A stretch of 64,000 nucleotides of DNA from Falsiroseomonas ponticola (GTDB lineage Bacteria > Pseudomonadota > Alphaproteobacteria > Acetobacterales > Acetobacteraceae). Every line of letters begins with the position of its first letter. The first letter of the stretch is position 1. Positions 48,551 to 56,608 of this stretch are shown one piece after another. The DNA lies in assembly GCF_016805305.1 (NCBI RefSeq), contig NZ_JAERQN010000001.1, positions 1,510,522 through 1,574,521 on the forward strand, given 5' to 3'. The position numbers were made by a program, and so were the translations under genes. The notes under the pieces were generated by a model. It was not told the DNA's origin. It saw nothing but the letters and a program-made list of their open reading frames with translations, and did no database searches.

Positions 48551-50041
48551 TTAGGGCCTTGTCGACGTCGTTGCCGCGCTCACCGATTGAGCGGCGCGCT
48601 CAGCCTTGATCCACGAGAAGAAGGCATCAGTCGTGTCGATAGGGTTTCCCGCCGCGATGTAGCCGTCCAACTGGAGCGAGAACCTCAAGAGCAAGGTCCG
48701 GGTTAGGAACTCGACATCACCATAGCTGACGGTCTGGTTGCTCTTGTTGGCGGGAAGATCAAAATGCAGCGTTGGCCAAGTGCCGTGCAGCACTCGAGAA
48801 CGCGCCGTCGTGATGGCCTCAACGAGTTGCTCGACCGTCACCAAGTTGTTGGGCGGGATCTTGTCCGCGCGGTCCAGGCCGAAGAACACGTCGAAGCTCT
48901 CAAGGAGGCGCCGCTTGCTGCCGGTCATGTTTTCGGCCCGGAAGAGCACTTCTATCGCCGTCTCCAGCTTTGCGATCGCCACGGTATCGAGCGTCTCGGC
49001 GAGCGCTTCGTGATACCAATAGGCCGCGTTGCACCAAGCTTCGTCCAGATCGGGAACGGGGCTTGAAGCATCGAGGAAGGCGCTGAGCCGCTGTCCCATC
49101 GAACGGAAAGCCGGTTCAACCTCCTTGATATGAAGCTCGATCAGCTGCGGCGATCGGGCGAGCGCCGGCACCTGATTGCGCGTCCCCTCGCTGAAGCCGC
49201 CGCCTTCCGTACGGGAGACGTCGACCCTCCAAACTGGAGCGGCGCGAGCGGAAGCCCGTGTGATCGCTCGCACGTCGTCCCCTGGTGACGCCAACTGGAT
49301 AGCCGCCAGGGCTATATCAGTCGAAAGATCGGCAGCCCGGATAGACTCGGCGGGCGGGCGTCCTGTGACTCTGACGAACGCTACCCAAGGCGCGACGCGG
49401 TCGTTGGCGAATTGGACTAGCATTGAGAACCGAAACCCGCCGACTTCCGGCCGGCTGATCGGCTTCCTCCAGATGGCAGCCCAAACGTCGCGGACCCATC
49501 GCTTCCACGCCGGCGGTTCTTTCGGCCAGAATTCATTATGCGAGATTCCGAAACCCTCGGTCGGTAGCTCCGAAAAGTGGCGGAAGATCACTGGACCGAT
49601 CGTGAAGCTGGGAATGGCACACGGGAACAGGGTGCAGGGCACGACATGCTCGCGGACCTGAGTAAGCGCGGCAAACCAGTCGTCGATAACCGTTTGGAGC
49701 TGATTGAAATCCGGTTGAGCAAGTGATGAAGACGTGCGACCAGCCCAGGCATTTATCATCTCGTCAGCGACGAGCTTTGCCAAAGTGGCGTTGCTAGCGC
49801 GACGGCTGTTTTGGCTCAAGCTCGGACGGAAAGTCTTCGCGAGCGCCGTGATCGCAGTGAGGCCCGTGGTCGTGAAGCCCGTGGCCGTCTGCTGTAGCAC
49901 GTCGATCGACGCGTTCCGGAGTCCGTGCTGCTCAAGTACACTGTGGAGATCATCAAGTCCGTCGGGAAACGGCCCGGTGAGGCTGATCGTCCTCATGCCG
50001 TCCAAAGCTTGCCGACAAAGGTTCTCCTGTTCGGGGTTCAT
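48551..50041 (-). CDS. HEPN-domain cargo protein (ApeA-like), inserted in tail operon
   Basis: A 496-aa protein from ATG 50041 (upstream starts at 50062 or 50122 possible). The C-terminal third looks like an Apea-type HEPN domain: IAKLETAIEVLFRAENMTGS near residue 360 and the R-x4-H motif RSRVLHG at 414-420, the RNase active site of HEPN toxins. The N-terminal two thirds are unrecognised. GC content is clearly below that of the tail genes on both sides, and it has no structural partner role. It is best read as a lysogeny-expressed defence or exclusion gene. Promoter not identified. Confidence 0.65.
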   Translation of the reverse strand: MNPEQENLCRQALDGMRTISLTGPFPDGLDDLHSVLEQHGLRNASIDVLQQTATGFTTTGLTAITALAKTFRPSLSQNSRRASNATLAKLVADEMINAWAGRTSSSLAQPDFNQLQTVIDDWFAALTQVREHVVPCTLFPCAIPSFTIGPVIFRHFSELPTEGFGISHNEFWPKEPPAWKRWVRDVWAAIWRKPISRPEVGGFRFSMLVQFANDRVAPWVAFVRVTGRPPAESIRAADLSTDIALAAIQLASPGDDVRAITRASARAAPVWRVDVSRTEGGGFSEGTRNQVPALARSPQLIELHIKEVEPAFRSMGQRLSAFLDASSPVPDLDEAWCNAAYWYHEALAETLDTVAIAKLETAIEVLFRAENMTGSKRRLLESFDVFFGLDRADKIPPNNLVTVEQLVEAITTARSRVLHGTWPTLHFDLPANKSNQTVSYGDVEFLTRTLLLRFSLQLDGYIAAGNPIDTTDAFFSWIKAERAAQSVSAATTSTRP

Positions 50042-50122
50042 GGGCGATGGCGGGTACTGCATCCGGCGACGAAAGTCACGTTGCCGCCCAGTTTCCGAGG
50101 ACAATGTACCTACGACAGGCAT

Positions 50123-50363
50123 CCAACCGTGGCGAAGCCATGGTTGGGGGGCTTCACCACAGCAGCCTCTGAAAGTGCAGGCAGAAGGCGGCAGCGAACT
50201 TTCTGCGAGTTGCTGGGCCGCGTGCCGCCAGCCTCAGTTGTCGGACGAGAACCCGTGTCATTCGTCTCCTAGGTCCACTTGCAAAGGCAGAGCAGACGTT
50301 TGCTTTCCTCGACCCTACCGCCGCTTTCCGCCCAAGGCGGACATTGCCGACACTTCAACTGCC
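50123..50363. other. Gap upstream of HEPN cargo
   Basis: 240 bases between the frameshift extension stop and the cargo gene. No gene is evident. The GC content drops and the segment could hold the cargo gene's own promoter. A short imperfect dyad (CCGCTTTCCGCCCAAGGCGG) lies near 50.33 kb. Confidence 0.35.
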
Positions 50364-50677
50364 TCATCGCTCCTGCAAGCGCCGCTGCTCCGCATCGAGC
50401 GCTGCGTCGATCCCGCCAAGCGCCGCGAAGGCATCCACCACCCACGCCGCCTGGTCCCCGACACCGCCCGTATCGGGCCAATGCGCGATTCCGCCCATGC
50501 CGCCGCGGCACGCCGCCCAGAGCCGCACAAAGGCGTGCCAGGGCTCGGCAATGATGAGCCTCGGGTTCTCCGCCCAGGGCTCGCCGCCCACAAGCCAGTC
50601 GCCGCCGCCCTCGGGCTTTAGCCCGCCGTCATAGGCGCCGGGGTCTCGGGCGACGGCGAGGGCGCCCCGGAGTTTTT
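50364..50677 (-). CDS. Frameshifted extension of tail assembly chaperone (gpGT-like)
   Basis: The -1 frame entered at the slippery site continues open through GAYDGGLKPEGGDWLVGGEP, then RLIIAEPWHAFVRLWAACRG and on to ALDAEQRRLQER before stopping. It has no ribosome site of its own; an internal GTG at 50591 is the only start. That is the layout of the T part of lambda G/GT tail chaperones, which recruits the tail tube and tape measure. Confidence 0.7.
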
Positions 50678-51205
50678 TGCCGCGTCCTGACCCGGCTGCA
50701 TCAGCGTGCTGGCCCGCCAGCCGAGCGCCTCCACATCGTCCTGCGGCAGTGCGTCCAGCAGGTCGTCCGGCACCAGGCCGCGCGCGCGACGGAACGGCGG
50801 CAGGCCATCACCCTCCCAGCCGCGGAGCGCGTGGCGTGCCGCGACCCAAGGCAGCGTGCCGAGGTAGCGCTGCCGCGCCGCGAGCAGCCCGGCATAGACT
50901 GGCACGGTGGCGCAGGCCGCCTCGATGGTGCCGAGCTGCACCTGCACCGCGGCGTGGTCGGGCGTCGCCTCCGACGCGTCGATCACGGCGAGCAGCTCGT
51001 CTGCGTTGTCGGGCGAGGCCTCGCACACGGCTGCGCGCAGCGCGTCGAGCATCTGCGCGTGGGAAGGATAGATCCCCCCCTCGCGCGCCAGGTCCGCGCG
51101 GAAAGCCTGGCGTTCCCGGTAGGTCAGCGGCGCGACGAGATAGCGGCGATGAGTCCCAGGCGGCGCGAACCATTCGGCGTCACGCCGCGAGAAGACGACA
51201 GTCAT
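50618..51205 (-). CDS. Tail assembly chaperone (gpG-like)
   Basis: A 195-aa protein placed between tail tube and tape measure, where siphoviruses encode the chaperone. It begins MTVVFSRRDAEWFAPPG with a GGAG site; an ATG at 51217 that overlaps the tail tube stop is possible. The Pro/Ser-rich end (APSPSPETPAPM) is disordered, as in other gpG proteins. A canonical slippery heptamer lies at codons 176-178. Confidence 0.75.
   Translation of the reverse strand: MTVVFSRRDAEWFAPPGTHRRYLVAPLTYRERQAFRADLAREGGIYPSHAQMLDALRAAVCEASPDNADELLAVIDASEATPDHAAVQVQLGTIEAACATVPVYAGLLAARQRYLGTLPWVAARHALRGWEGDGLPPFRRARGLVPDDLLDALPQDDVEALGWRASTLMQPGQDAAKNSGAPSPSPETPAPMTAG
50672..50678 (-). promoter_or_regulatory. 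Programmed -1 frameshift site A AAA AAC
   Basis: On the minus strand the sequence is A-AAA-AAC, exactly in phase with codons GCA-AAA-AAC (176-178) of the chaperone. The -1 frame beyond it is open for over 300 bases. This is the classical slippery heptamer used for dual-product tail chaperones. Confidence 0.75.
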
Positions 51206-51216
51206 GTGGTTCTCCA

Positions 51217-52383
51217 TCAGAATTGCGCCAGAAAGAGCGGGCTGTCCGCCCCGTCGAGCTGGAAGGCGATATCCAGCTGCCCGAGCCCGTCGCGCTCGCC
51301 CGGCCGCATGCCGGTCGCCTTCGCCGCTGGCGCGATCACGCAGAAGCGGTTGCCCGCCGTGACACCGAGGATGGCCATCAGCGACATCGCCGCGCCCTGG
51401 CGGAAGGCGTTGAACAGCGCGACCGCGGTGGTGGTGTTCATCAGCGGGTCGATCGAGCCGCGCGCATCGCGCTCGACGGGAACGGCCGGGTCGTAGCCCT
51501 CTGCGGCCTCCGGGTTGTCCGGCAGCGTGACGCTGACGCCGGCCTCGAGCATGACGCGCCGGGCGCGGGCGACCTGCTGGTTCAGCTGGCAGCGCCCGCC
51601 CACGAAGCGCGGCGGCGTGGGACGGATGGCCGTGTTCCAGCCGGTGGGCAGTGCCACGGCCGCCTTGTCGAGCATCTGCGCGCGCAGCTCGAAGACCAGG
51701 AAGCCGATGCCGCCGGTGGAGAGCTCGAGGGACCAGGTGCCGACTGCCCCGGTGAAGCGCCAGCGCAGGCCGTCGGCGTAGAAGTAGAGCGTCGCGGTCC
51801 GGTAGATCGTCTCGTCCGAGGTCGGGCTGTACAGCACGTGGGGCGGGATCTGCGCGAGGGTGCTCACGGTGCCGGCGGTCGCCATCGTCTCGCCGAGGGT
51901 GGCGACGCGGGCAACGGAGTAGTCGGTGATGCCGGTGGTGAGTGTGCGGTCGCCGGAGAGCAGCAAGGGCATGCCGCGATAGAGCTGGGCGGTCGCCGCG
52001 AAGGGCGTGGCGAGGGTGAGCGTGGTGGTGGTGCCGGCGGTGGCGGCGGTCGGGGCGCCGATGGCCGCGGCGGTGATACCCTCGGCCATGGTGCAGCAGC
52101 GCAGCAGCCGGCCCCATTCCGGTGCGGTCGCGGCGGTGCCGGAGCCGCGCAGCGGGATGCGCAGGCGGATGCGTGGCTTGAGGCCGCCGACGATGGCGGG
52201 CGAGCGATCGAGCGAGCCGGTGAGTTCCGGGTTCTCGACGACGACCGGATCGAAGTCGATCTCGACATCGGCTGCGAGCCAGTCGGCGTTCGCCGGGGTG
52301 CCGCCGATGGAATCGACGCCGGCGGTGGTTTCGATCTTGGCCGCGATGGCGGCAAAGCGCATGCGGACGAGATCGATGCTCAT
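51217..52383 (-). CDS. Major tail tube protein
   Basis: A 388-aa beta-rich protein: VEIDFDPVVVENPELTGSLD near residue 40, then LRIPLRGSGTAATAPEWG, and a C-terminal TGMRPGERDGLGQLDIAFQL. Length, strand repeats and location before the chaperone and tape measure fit a siphovirus tail tube subunit. The extra middle may be an Ig-like insertion. Confidence 0.75.
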   Translation of the reverse strand: MSIDLVRMRFAAIAAKIETTAGVDSIGGTPANADWLAADVEIDFDPVVVENPELTGSLDRSPAIVGGLKPRIRLRIPLRGSGTAATAPEWGRLLRCCTMAEGITAAAIGAPTAATAGTTTTLTLATPFAATAQLYRGMPLLLSGDRTLTTGITDYSVARVATLGETMATAGTVSTLAQIPPHVLYSPTSDETIYRTATLYFYADGLRWRFTGAVGTWSLELSTGGIGFLVFELRAQMLDKAAVALPTGWNTAIRPTPPRFVGGRCQLNQQVARARRVMLEAGVSVTLPDNPEAAEGYDPAVPVERDARGSIDPLMNTTTAVALFNAFRQGAAMSLMAILGVTAGNRFCVIAPAAKATGMRPGERDGLGQLDIAFQLDGADSPLFLAQF

Positions 52384-52420
52384 CGCGTGGCTCCTTCAGG
52401 TGAGGGTGGACGGGAGTCGG

Positions 52421-52879
52421 TCAGGACGACCAGGGGCCGCCGGCCAGGCCGATGGCGAGGATCGTGAAGCGGGCGAGGAACTCCCCGGCAGGGCGGGAAG
52501 AGTCCTCGGCCTCGTAGAGACGGAACTCGCCGCCCTGCTCGGCGATGTCGCCGAGGCCCGGGGTGGCGGGCGTCCAGCCGGCGAGCGCGGCCACGGTGCG
52601 GGCGTGCAGGAGGGAAAGCGCCTGCTCGGCCGCGAGGTCGGTGGTGCCGACGGCGAAGCCCGTGACCCCGAAGGCGATGCGGTAGTGAGTGCGGCCCGGC
52701 TCCTGGCTGTCGTCCGCCTCGAGGTCGTCGCCGCGGACGACCAGCCGCGGCAGGGTCTCGGCGTCGGTGTCGACCGGGGCACGGCGGGCGCGTTCCACGG
52801 CGACGTCGGACAGCTGCGCGGTGAGCCGATCCGCGATGGTGGCGAGCGCGGCCTCGCGCAGCGGGACCGTGCCGCTCAT
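52421..52879 (-). CDS. Tail terminator/neck-like protein
   Basis: A 152-aa protein: an N-terminal helix REAALATIADRLTAQL, then RLVVRGDDLEADD, RTHYRIAFGVTGFAVG, and an AEDSSRPAGEFLARFTILAI end. The helix-plus-sheet pattern and place before the tail tube suit the tail terminator. Start overlaps the upstream gene by 4 bases. Confidence 0.6.
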   Translation of the reverse strand: MSGTVPLREAALATIADRLTAQLSDVAVERARRAPVDTDAETLPRLVVRGDDLEADDSQEPGRTHYRIAFGVTGFAVGTTDLAAEQALSLLHARTVAALAGWTPATPGLGDIAEQGGEFRLYEAEDSSRPAGEFLARFTILAIGLAGGPWSS

Positions 52880-53211
52880 GGCGAGCGCGCCAGGGAGAGG
52901 CGCCAGGAGAGGCTGAGCGGGTCGGGATCGACCTCCTCCACCTTCCAGGTCTCCGGCGGGGAGAGCCGGCGCAGCAGATCGCCGCGGCGCGGCGTGTCGG
53001 GCGCGAGTTCTGCCGCACGGAGCGTAGCCTCCAGCGCCTGGGCACGGCCGCCGGGACCGCCGAGCCCTGCCACGTCATCGCTCGGCGCGGAGAGCAGCAC
53101 GCGCACCTGCCGCCAGGCACCGCCGGCCGCAGCGCGCCACTCAGCCTCGGTGGCCATGTTCGGATCGGCGTGCAGCGTGGCCAGCGCTGTCGCGAAGGCG
53201 CTCCCGCTCAT
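52876..53211 (-). CDS. Head-tail connector-like phage protein
   Basis: A 111-aa protein starting MSGSAFATALATLHADPNMA, with RQVRVLLSAPSDDVAG, a Gly-rich turn, and LSPPETWKVEEVDPDPLSL. It lies between connector genes with overlaps on both sides. Role inferred from position only. Confidence 0.55.
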   Translation of the reverse strand: MSGSAFATALATLHADPNMATEAEWRAAAGGAWRQVRVLLSAPSDDVAGLGGPGGRAQALEATLRAAELAPDTPRRGDLLRRLSPPETWKVEEVDPDPLSLSWRLSLARSP

Positions 53212-53474
53212 CGTGCGCAGACCGCGCGCCAAGCCTTGCCGGCGGCATCTTTCTCAGCCGAGAGCACGATCAGCACCGCGCCACCGAGTTCGAAGCTGTC
53301 GCCGGCGGAGATCACCGGCAGCGCGGCCACCGCCGCGACCAGCACGGCGTCCTCGCCCTGCGCGGGCTCGACCCGCAGGACGCGCAGGGCCATCTGCGGA
53401 CCGACGCCCTGCGGCCGGAAGAGCGCGGTCTCGCCACGGTCGGGATCGGCCAGCAGCGATGCGATGCCGCTCAT
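53208..53474 (-). CDS. Small head-tail adaptor-like protein
   Basis: An 88-aa beta-rich protein: MSGIASLLADPDRGETALFR at the start, RVLRVEPAQGEDAV in the middle, then GGAVLIVLSAEKDAAG. The size and position between lysis and connector genes fit a neck or completion protein. Not assigned to a family. Confidence 0.5.
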   Translation of the reverse strand: MSGIASLLADPDRGETALFRPQGVGPQMALRVLRVEPAQGEDAVLVAAVAALPVISAGDSFELGGAVLIVLSAEKDAAGKAWRAVCAR

Positions 53475-53677
53475 CGCGTCGGCTCCTTCGGCGCATCCGG
53501 CAGCACGGTCTTGGCCGCAGCCGCGAGCGCGCCGAGGGCGGTGGCGATGCCGACCGCGCTGTCGGCCAGGTTGCGCAGATCGATGCCGGCGAGATGCGCC
53601 AGCAGGATGATGGCGGCGAGCAGGGCGACGCCGGTATGCGTGCCCTGCTCGCGCAGCCGCGCGAGGAGGTAGGTCAC
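53471..53677 (-). CDS. Holin-like small membrane protein
   Basis: A 68-aa protein with two hydrophobic helices (GVALLAAIILLAHLAGI and AVGIATALGALAAAAKTV) separated by a short turn. It overlaps the endolysin gene upstream by 4 bases. Two spans and pairing with a peptidase suggest a holin. Confidence 0.65.
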   Translation of the reverse strand: MTYLLARLREQGTHTGVALLAAIILLAHLAGIDLRNLADSAVGIATALGALAAAAKTVLPDAPKEPTR

Positions 53678-54075
53678 GGGTGGGTCCTCCGATCGAGTTC
53701 GAAATGCGGGCCGTCCGGGAAGGAGGCCCAGTCGCCGCCCCAGACCAGGGCAACGGATTCCTCCGCCGCGGCGGCCTTCATTGCCGCCGCGATCTTGCGG
53801 GCGAGCGGCCAGTCCCAGCGGATTTCGCCGGCCTCGGGCGTGCCGTCGCCATCATCCAGCCAATAGGCGAGGTCGATGGCGTGGCCGGTGAGGTGCCGGC
53901 TGTTCATCGTGCGGCTGGCACCGATCGCGACCAGCTTGGCCTGGCGCTCCCTAGTCCGGAGCCCCTCGACGACAATGAAGGGTTCGGCGAGCCGTGCGCG
54001 CTCCACGACCCTTATGAGGTCCGGATGCACGCCGGCCAGGCGCTGCCGGTCCCGGTCCAGAAGCGGCGAGCGCAC
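53674..54075 (-). CDS. M15-type peptidoglycan peptidase (endolysin)
   Basis: A 133-aa zinc peptidase: RTRERQAKLVAIGAS, then SRHLTGHAIDLAYW giving two zinc ligands (His, Asp), and the final HFELDRR His. This is the L-Ala-D-Glu/D-Ala peptidase endolysin fold that cuts cell wall for release. GTG 54075 is taken as start, 3 bases after the DUF2190 stop; a CTG at 54081 is possible. Not secreted by signal peptide, so the holin next door would release it. Confidence 0.88.
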   Translation of the reverse strand: MRSPLLDRDRQRLAGVHPDLIRVVERARLAEPFIVVEGLRTRERQAKLVAIGASRTMNSRHLTGHAIDLAYWLDDGDGTPEAGEIRWDWPLARKIAAAMKAAAAEESVALVWGGDWASFPDGPHFELDRRTHP

Positions 54076-54077
54076 GG

Positions 54078-54425
54078 TCAGGACCCCGAAGGCGGCACGC
54101 GGTTCAGCCAGGCGCGCACCGTGGTGTCGGCGGCCAGCGCCGCCAGCGCGGCGATGCCGACCTGGAAGTTGCCGGTGGCGGTGGTGGTGAGGCGCCGGTT
54201 GGTGTTGTCCCAAAAGAGGCGTGCGCCAGCAGTGATGGCGAGCGCCGGCTCCTTGGTGATGTCGAAGACGCCCTGGGTCGCGGCCTCGATGATGGCGTTC
54301 TGCGCGGCATCGACGGCGGCGACGCCGAACAGCGCGCCGACCAGGACGCCCTGGCCGGAGAGAATGCCGCCCGCATAGGGGACGGTGATGGCCAAGCTGT
54401 TGCCCGGCTGAACGTAGTTGCGCAT
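54078..54425 (-). CDS. DUF2190 capsid decoration-like protein
   Basis: A 115-aa protein: MRNYVQPGNSLAITVPYAGG, then GQGVLVGALFGVAAVDA, AIIEAATQGVFDIT and the end AWLNRVPPSG. These are clear DUF2190 features. Proteins of this kind bind the outside of capsids or act as head completion factors. It follows the capsid gene. Confidence 0.85.
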   Translation of the reverse strand: MRNYVQPGNSLAITVPYAGGILSGQGVLVGALFGVAAVDAAQNAIIEAATQGVFDITKEPALAITAGARLFWDNTNRRLTTTATGNFQVGIAALAALAADTTVRAWLNRVPPSGS

Positions 54426-54525
54426 GGCAAAGGGGTCTCCTGAACGCAGCAGGGGCGCCGAACCGGATCATCCGGCGGCGCCCCTGGTGCTGTGGTCGTG
54501 GATGGGTGGAGGGGATGAGCCGGGA

Positions 54526-56604
54526 TCAGGTCCCCGGGTTGAAGTAGCCGCCGCGCCAGTCGATGGCGCCGACGCCGAAATCGAAGATCACCGAGACCTC
54601 GACGCCATCGACGCCGGAGACCGGGCCGGTGGTGACCTGCGGCCCCTCGGCGCCGTTGAGGTAGCCATAGACATAGACCGGCGCGGTGACGGGATCAGCG
54701 AACAGATACCAGCGGTTGGTGGGGATCAACGGCTCGACCACCGGCTGCACGAAGCTGGCGAAGACGTTCTCCTGGCTGATCTGGTTGGCGGCGACCGGCA
54801 CGGTGAGCTGGCGGGCCGGCAGTTCGAGGTTCGGCCCGACCAGCAGGCGCATCGACGCGCCGACCGCGATGGGCAGGCCGTCCAGGGTTTTCTGGCGCAT
54901 GACCGCCGCGCGGCCCACCGCGAGGTTGCCCAGGTCCAGCGCCGTGCCGGCCGAGGCCTTGTTGGCGCGCGCGGCGGCGGTGCCGAAGACCGCGGCGCTG
55001 CCGGTGGTGAGCGTCGGGCCGTCGCCGCTGGCGGAGTTCAGCAGCGCATAGGCGGTGGCGTTCTCGAAGTCGGCGACGCGCCGGCCGATGGCGGCGGCGA
55101 AGTCGGTGAAGGCGCCGAGATCGTCGTTGACCAGCATGGGCCGCGTCACGCGGATGCGCCGCGCGAAGGTCTGCAGCAGCACGATTTCCTGGCTCTCGGA
55201 CATGGTGCCGGCCTGGATTTCGCCGTTCTCCATCAGCGGCAGCAGGGTCGGGAAGTCACCGACGCGCAGATGCCGGTGCGGCTTGAAGTCCCGGAAATCG
55301 CGGCGGAGGAAGATCTGGCGATAGGTCGGTGCTGCAGGCGCATAGGCCGCCAGCAGCATCTTGTTGGCCGCGGCCGAGAGCAGCGCGGGAAAGTCGGAGG
55401 TGGTGTGAAAGGCGCGCTCGGCCAGCAGGGTCGGGTTGCGCGGCGGGTTGGGATCGCCCTTGGCGCGCAGCAGCTGGCCGATCATGTCGGAGGGACGCCA
55501 GCCCATGAATTCGGCGTGGCGGCCCGACCCTTTCGGCTGGTAGCCGGGCATGGAGCGGGCGGCCAGCGCCTCGGCCATGGCGTCGAGCATCGCGGCGGGA
55601 TCGTCATGGCCGGGGCCGGTCTCCGGGCGGGCCGGGAGCGAGGGGCGCGGCCCTGCGGTGACCATGGTGTCGAAGAGCGAGCGGCGCACCTGGTCGGCGG
55701 ACCAGCCTTTCTCGATGGCCTCGGCGCGCATCGGCGCGATGCGATCGGCGGGCACCAGGGCGCGGGCGGCGTCGATGGCGGTATCGATGCCGCTGATGCG
55801 CTCCCGCTCGGCGCGGCCGGCCTCGGCGCGGATGGCGTCAAGATCGGGGGGCGCGGTACGGGCCGGCTCGGGCGGGGTGGTGGCGGGCGGGGTGGTCACG
55901 GGGTTCTCCTGGGGCGGGGCGGTGGGTGCAGTGGTGGTCGCGGTTTCGGTCGTGGTCTCGGGCATGGTGGGTTCCTCCTCGGGAAGGTCGGGTTCGATGG
56001 CTGTGGTGGGCGTGTCTCGGTCGCCCTCGCTGCGGACGCTGGCGTCGCGGTCCACCGGCACCGCCACGACGGAAATCTCGAAGGGCTCCCAATCCACCGC
56101 GCGATGGACGGTCTGGCCGGTGGCGGCGTCGGGCCGCGGGTCGTAGCGGTGCACGCGATAGCCGACGCTGACGGCGCGCAGCGTGCCGTCGGCGATGCGC
56201 TGCCAGACCGGCTCGACATCGGCCGCGGCGGAGAATTGTAGCGTGGCATGCCCGCGGCCGGCCTCGAGGCGCGCGGCGATGACGCGGCCCAGCACATCGC
56301 GGGCATCGCCACGACGGTGGGTGTTCAGCACCGGGGCGTTGCCGGAGCGCAGCGCCTCCATGCGCACCGCGCCGGGCTTCATCTCCAGCTCCTCGGTGAT
56401 CAGCCCGAGGGCGGGGACGAAGTTGCGAGCCCGGGCGCCGGTGCTCCACACCACCTCGACGGTGCGCGCTGCACGATCGACGGTGACGGGCGCAGCCAGC
56501 GCGCGCTGCGCGATGATCGATTGCCCATCGGTGGGCATTCGATCGGGCGCAGCGGCAGGCTCCGGCGCGGCATTGCTGCCGCCCGGTTCGATGGGTTCTG
56601 TCAT
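54526..56604 (-). CDS. Fused prohead protease / major capsid protein
   Basis: A 692-aa fusion. The N-terminal ~210 residues resemble the HK97-type prohead protease: the His in LNTHRRGDARD and Ser in RAVSVGYRV are at catalytic positions, ending DWEPFEISVVAVPVDRDA. A Thr/Pro-rich linker and a scaffold-like region follow. The capsid part runs from about residue 390, with LPLMENGEIQAGTM, RRIRVTRPMLVNDDL and LNSASGDGPTL. Cleavage would free the capsid protein. Start at Met 56604, 4 bases after the portal stop. Confidence 0.85.
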   Translation of the reverse strand: MTEPIEPGGSNAAPEPAAAPDRMPTDGQSIIAQRALAAPVTVDRAARTVEVVWSTGARARNFVPALGLITEELEMKPGAVRMEALRSGNAPVLNTHRRGDARDVLGRVIAARLEAGRGHATLQFSAAADVEPVWQRIADGTLRAVSVGYRVHRYDPRPDAATGQTVHRAVDWEPFEISVVAVPVDRDASVRSEGDRDTPTTAIEPDLPEEEPTMPETTTETATTTAPTAPPQENPVTTPPATTPPEPARTAPPDLDAIRAEAGRAERERISGIDTAIDAARALVPADRIAPMRAEAIEKGWSADQVRRSLFDTMVTAGPRPSLPARPETGPGHDDPAAMLDAMAEALAARSMPGYQPKGSGRHAEFMGWRPSDMIGQLLRAKGDPNPPRNPTLLAERAFHTTSDFPALLSAAANKMLLAAYAPAAPTYRQIFLRRDFRDFKPHRHLRVGDFPTLLPLMENGEIQAGTMSESQEIVLLQTFARRIRVTRPMLVNDDLGAFTDFAAAIGRRVADFENATAYALLNSASGDGPTLTTGSAAVFGTAAARANKASAGTALDLGNLAVGRAAVMRQKTLDGLPIAVGASMRLLVGPNLELPARQLTVPVAANQISQENVFASFVQPVVEPLIPTNRWYLFADPVTAPVYVYGYLNGAEGPQVTTGPVSGVDGVEVSVIFDFGVGAIDWRGGYFNPGT

Positions 56605-56608
56605 AATC

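Noticed and set aside
54418..56241. Plus-strand 607-codon frame opposite the capsid gene
   Set aside because: Gly/Arg/His low-complexity shadow; the minus strand encodes a clear protease-capsid fusion.
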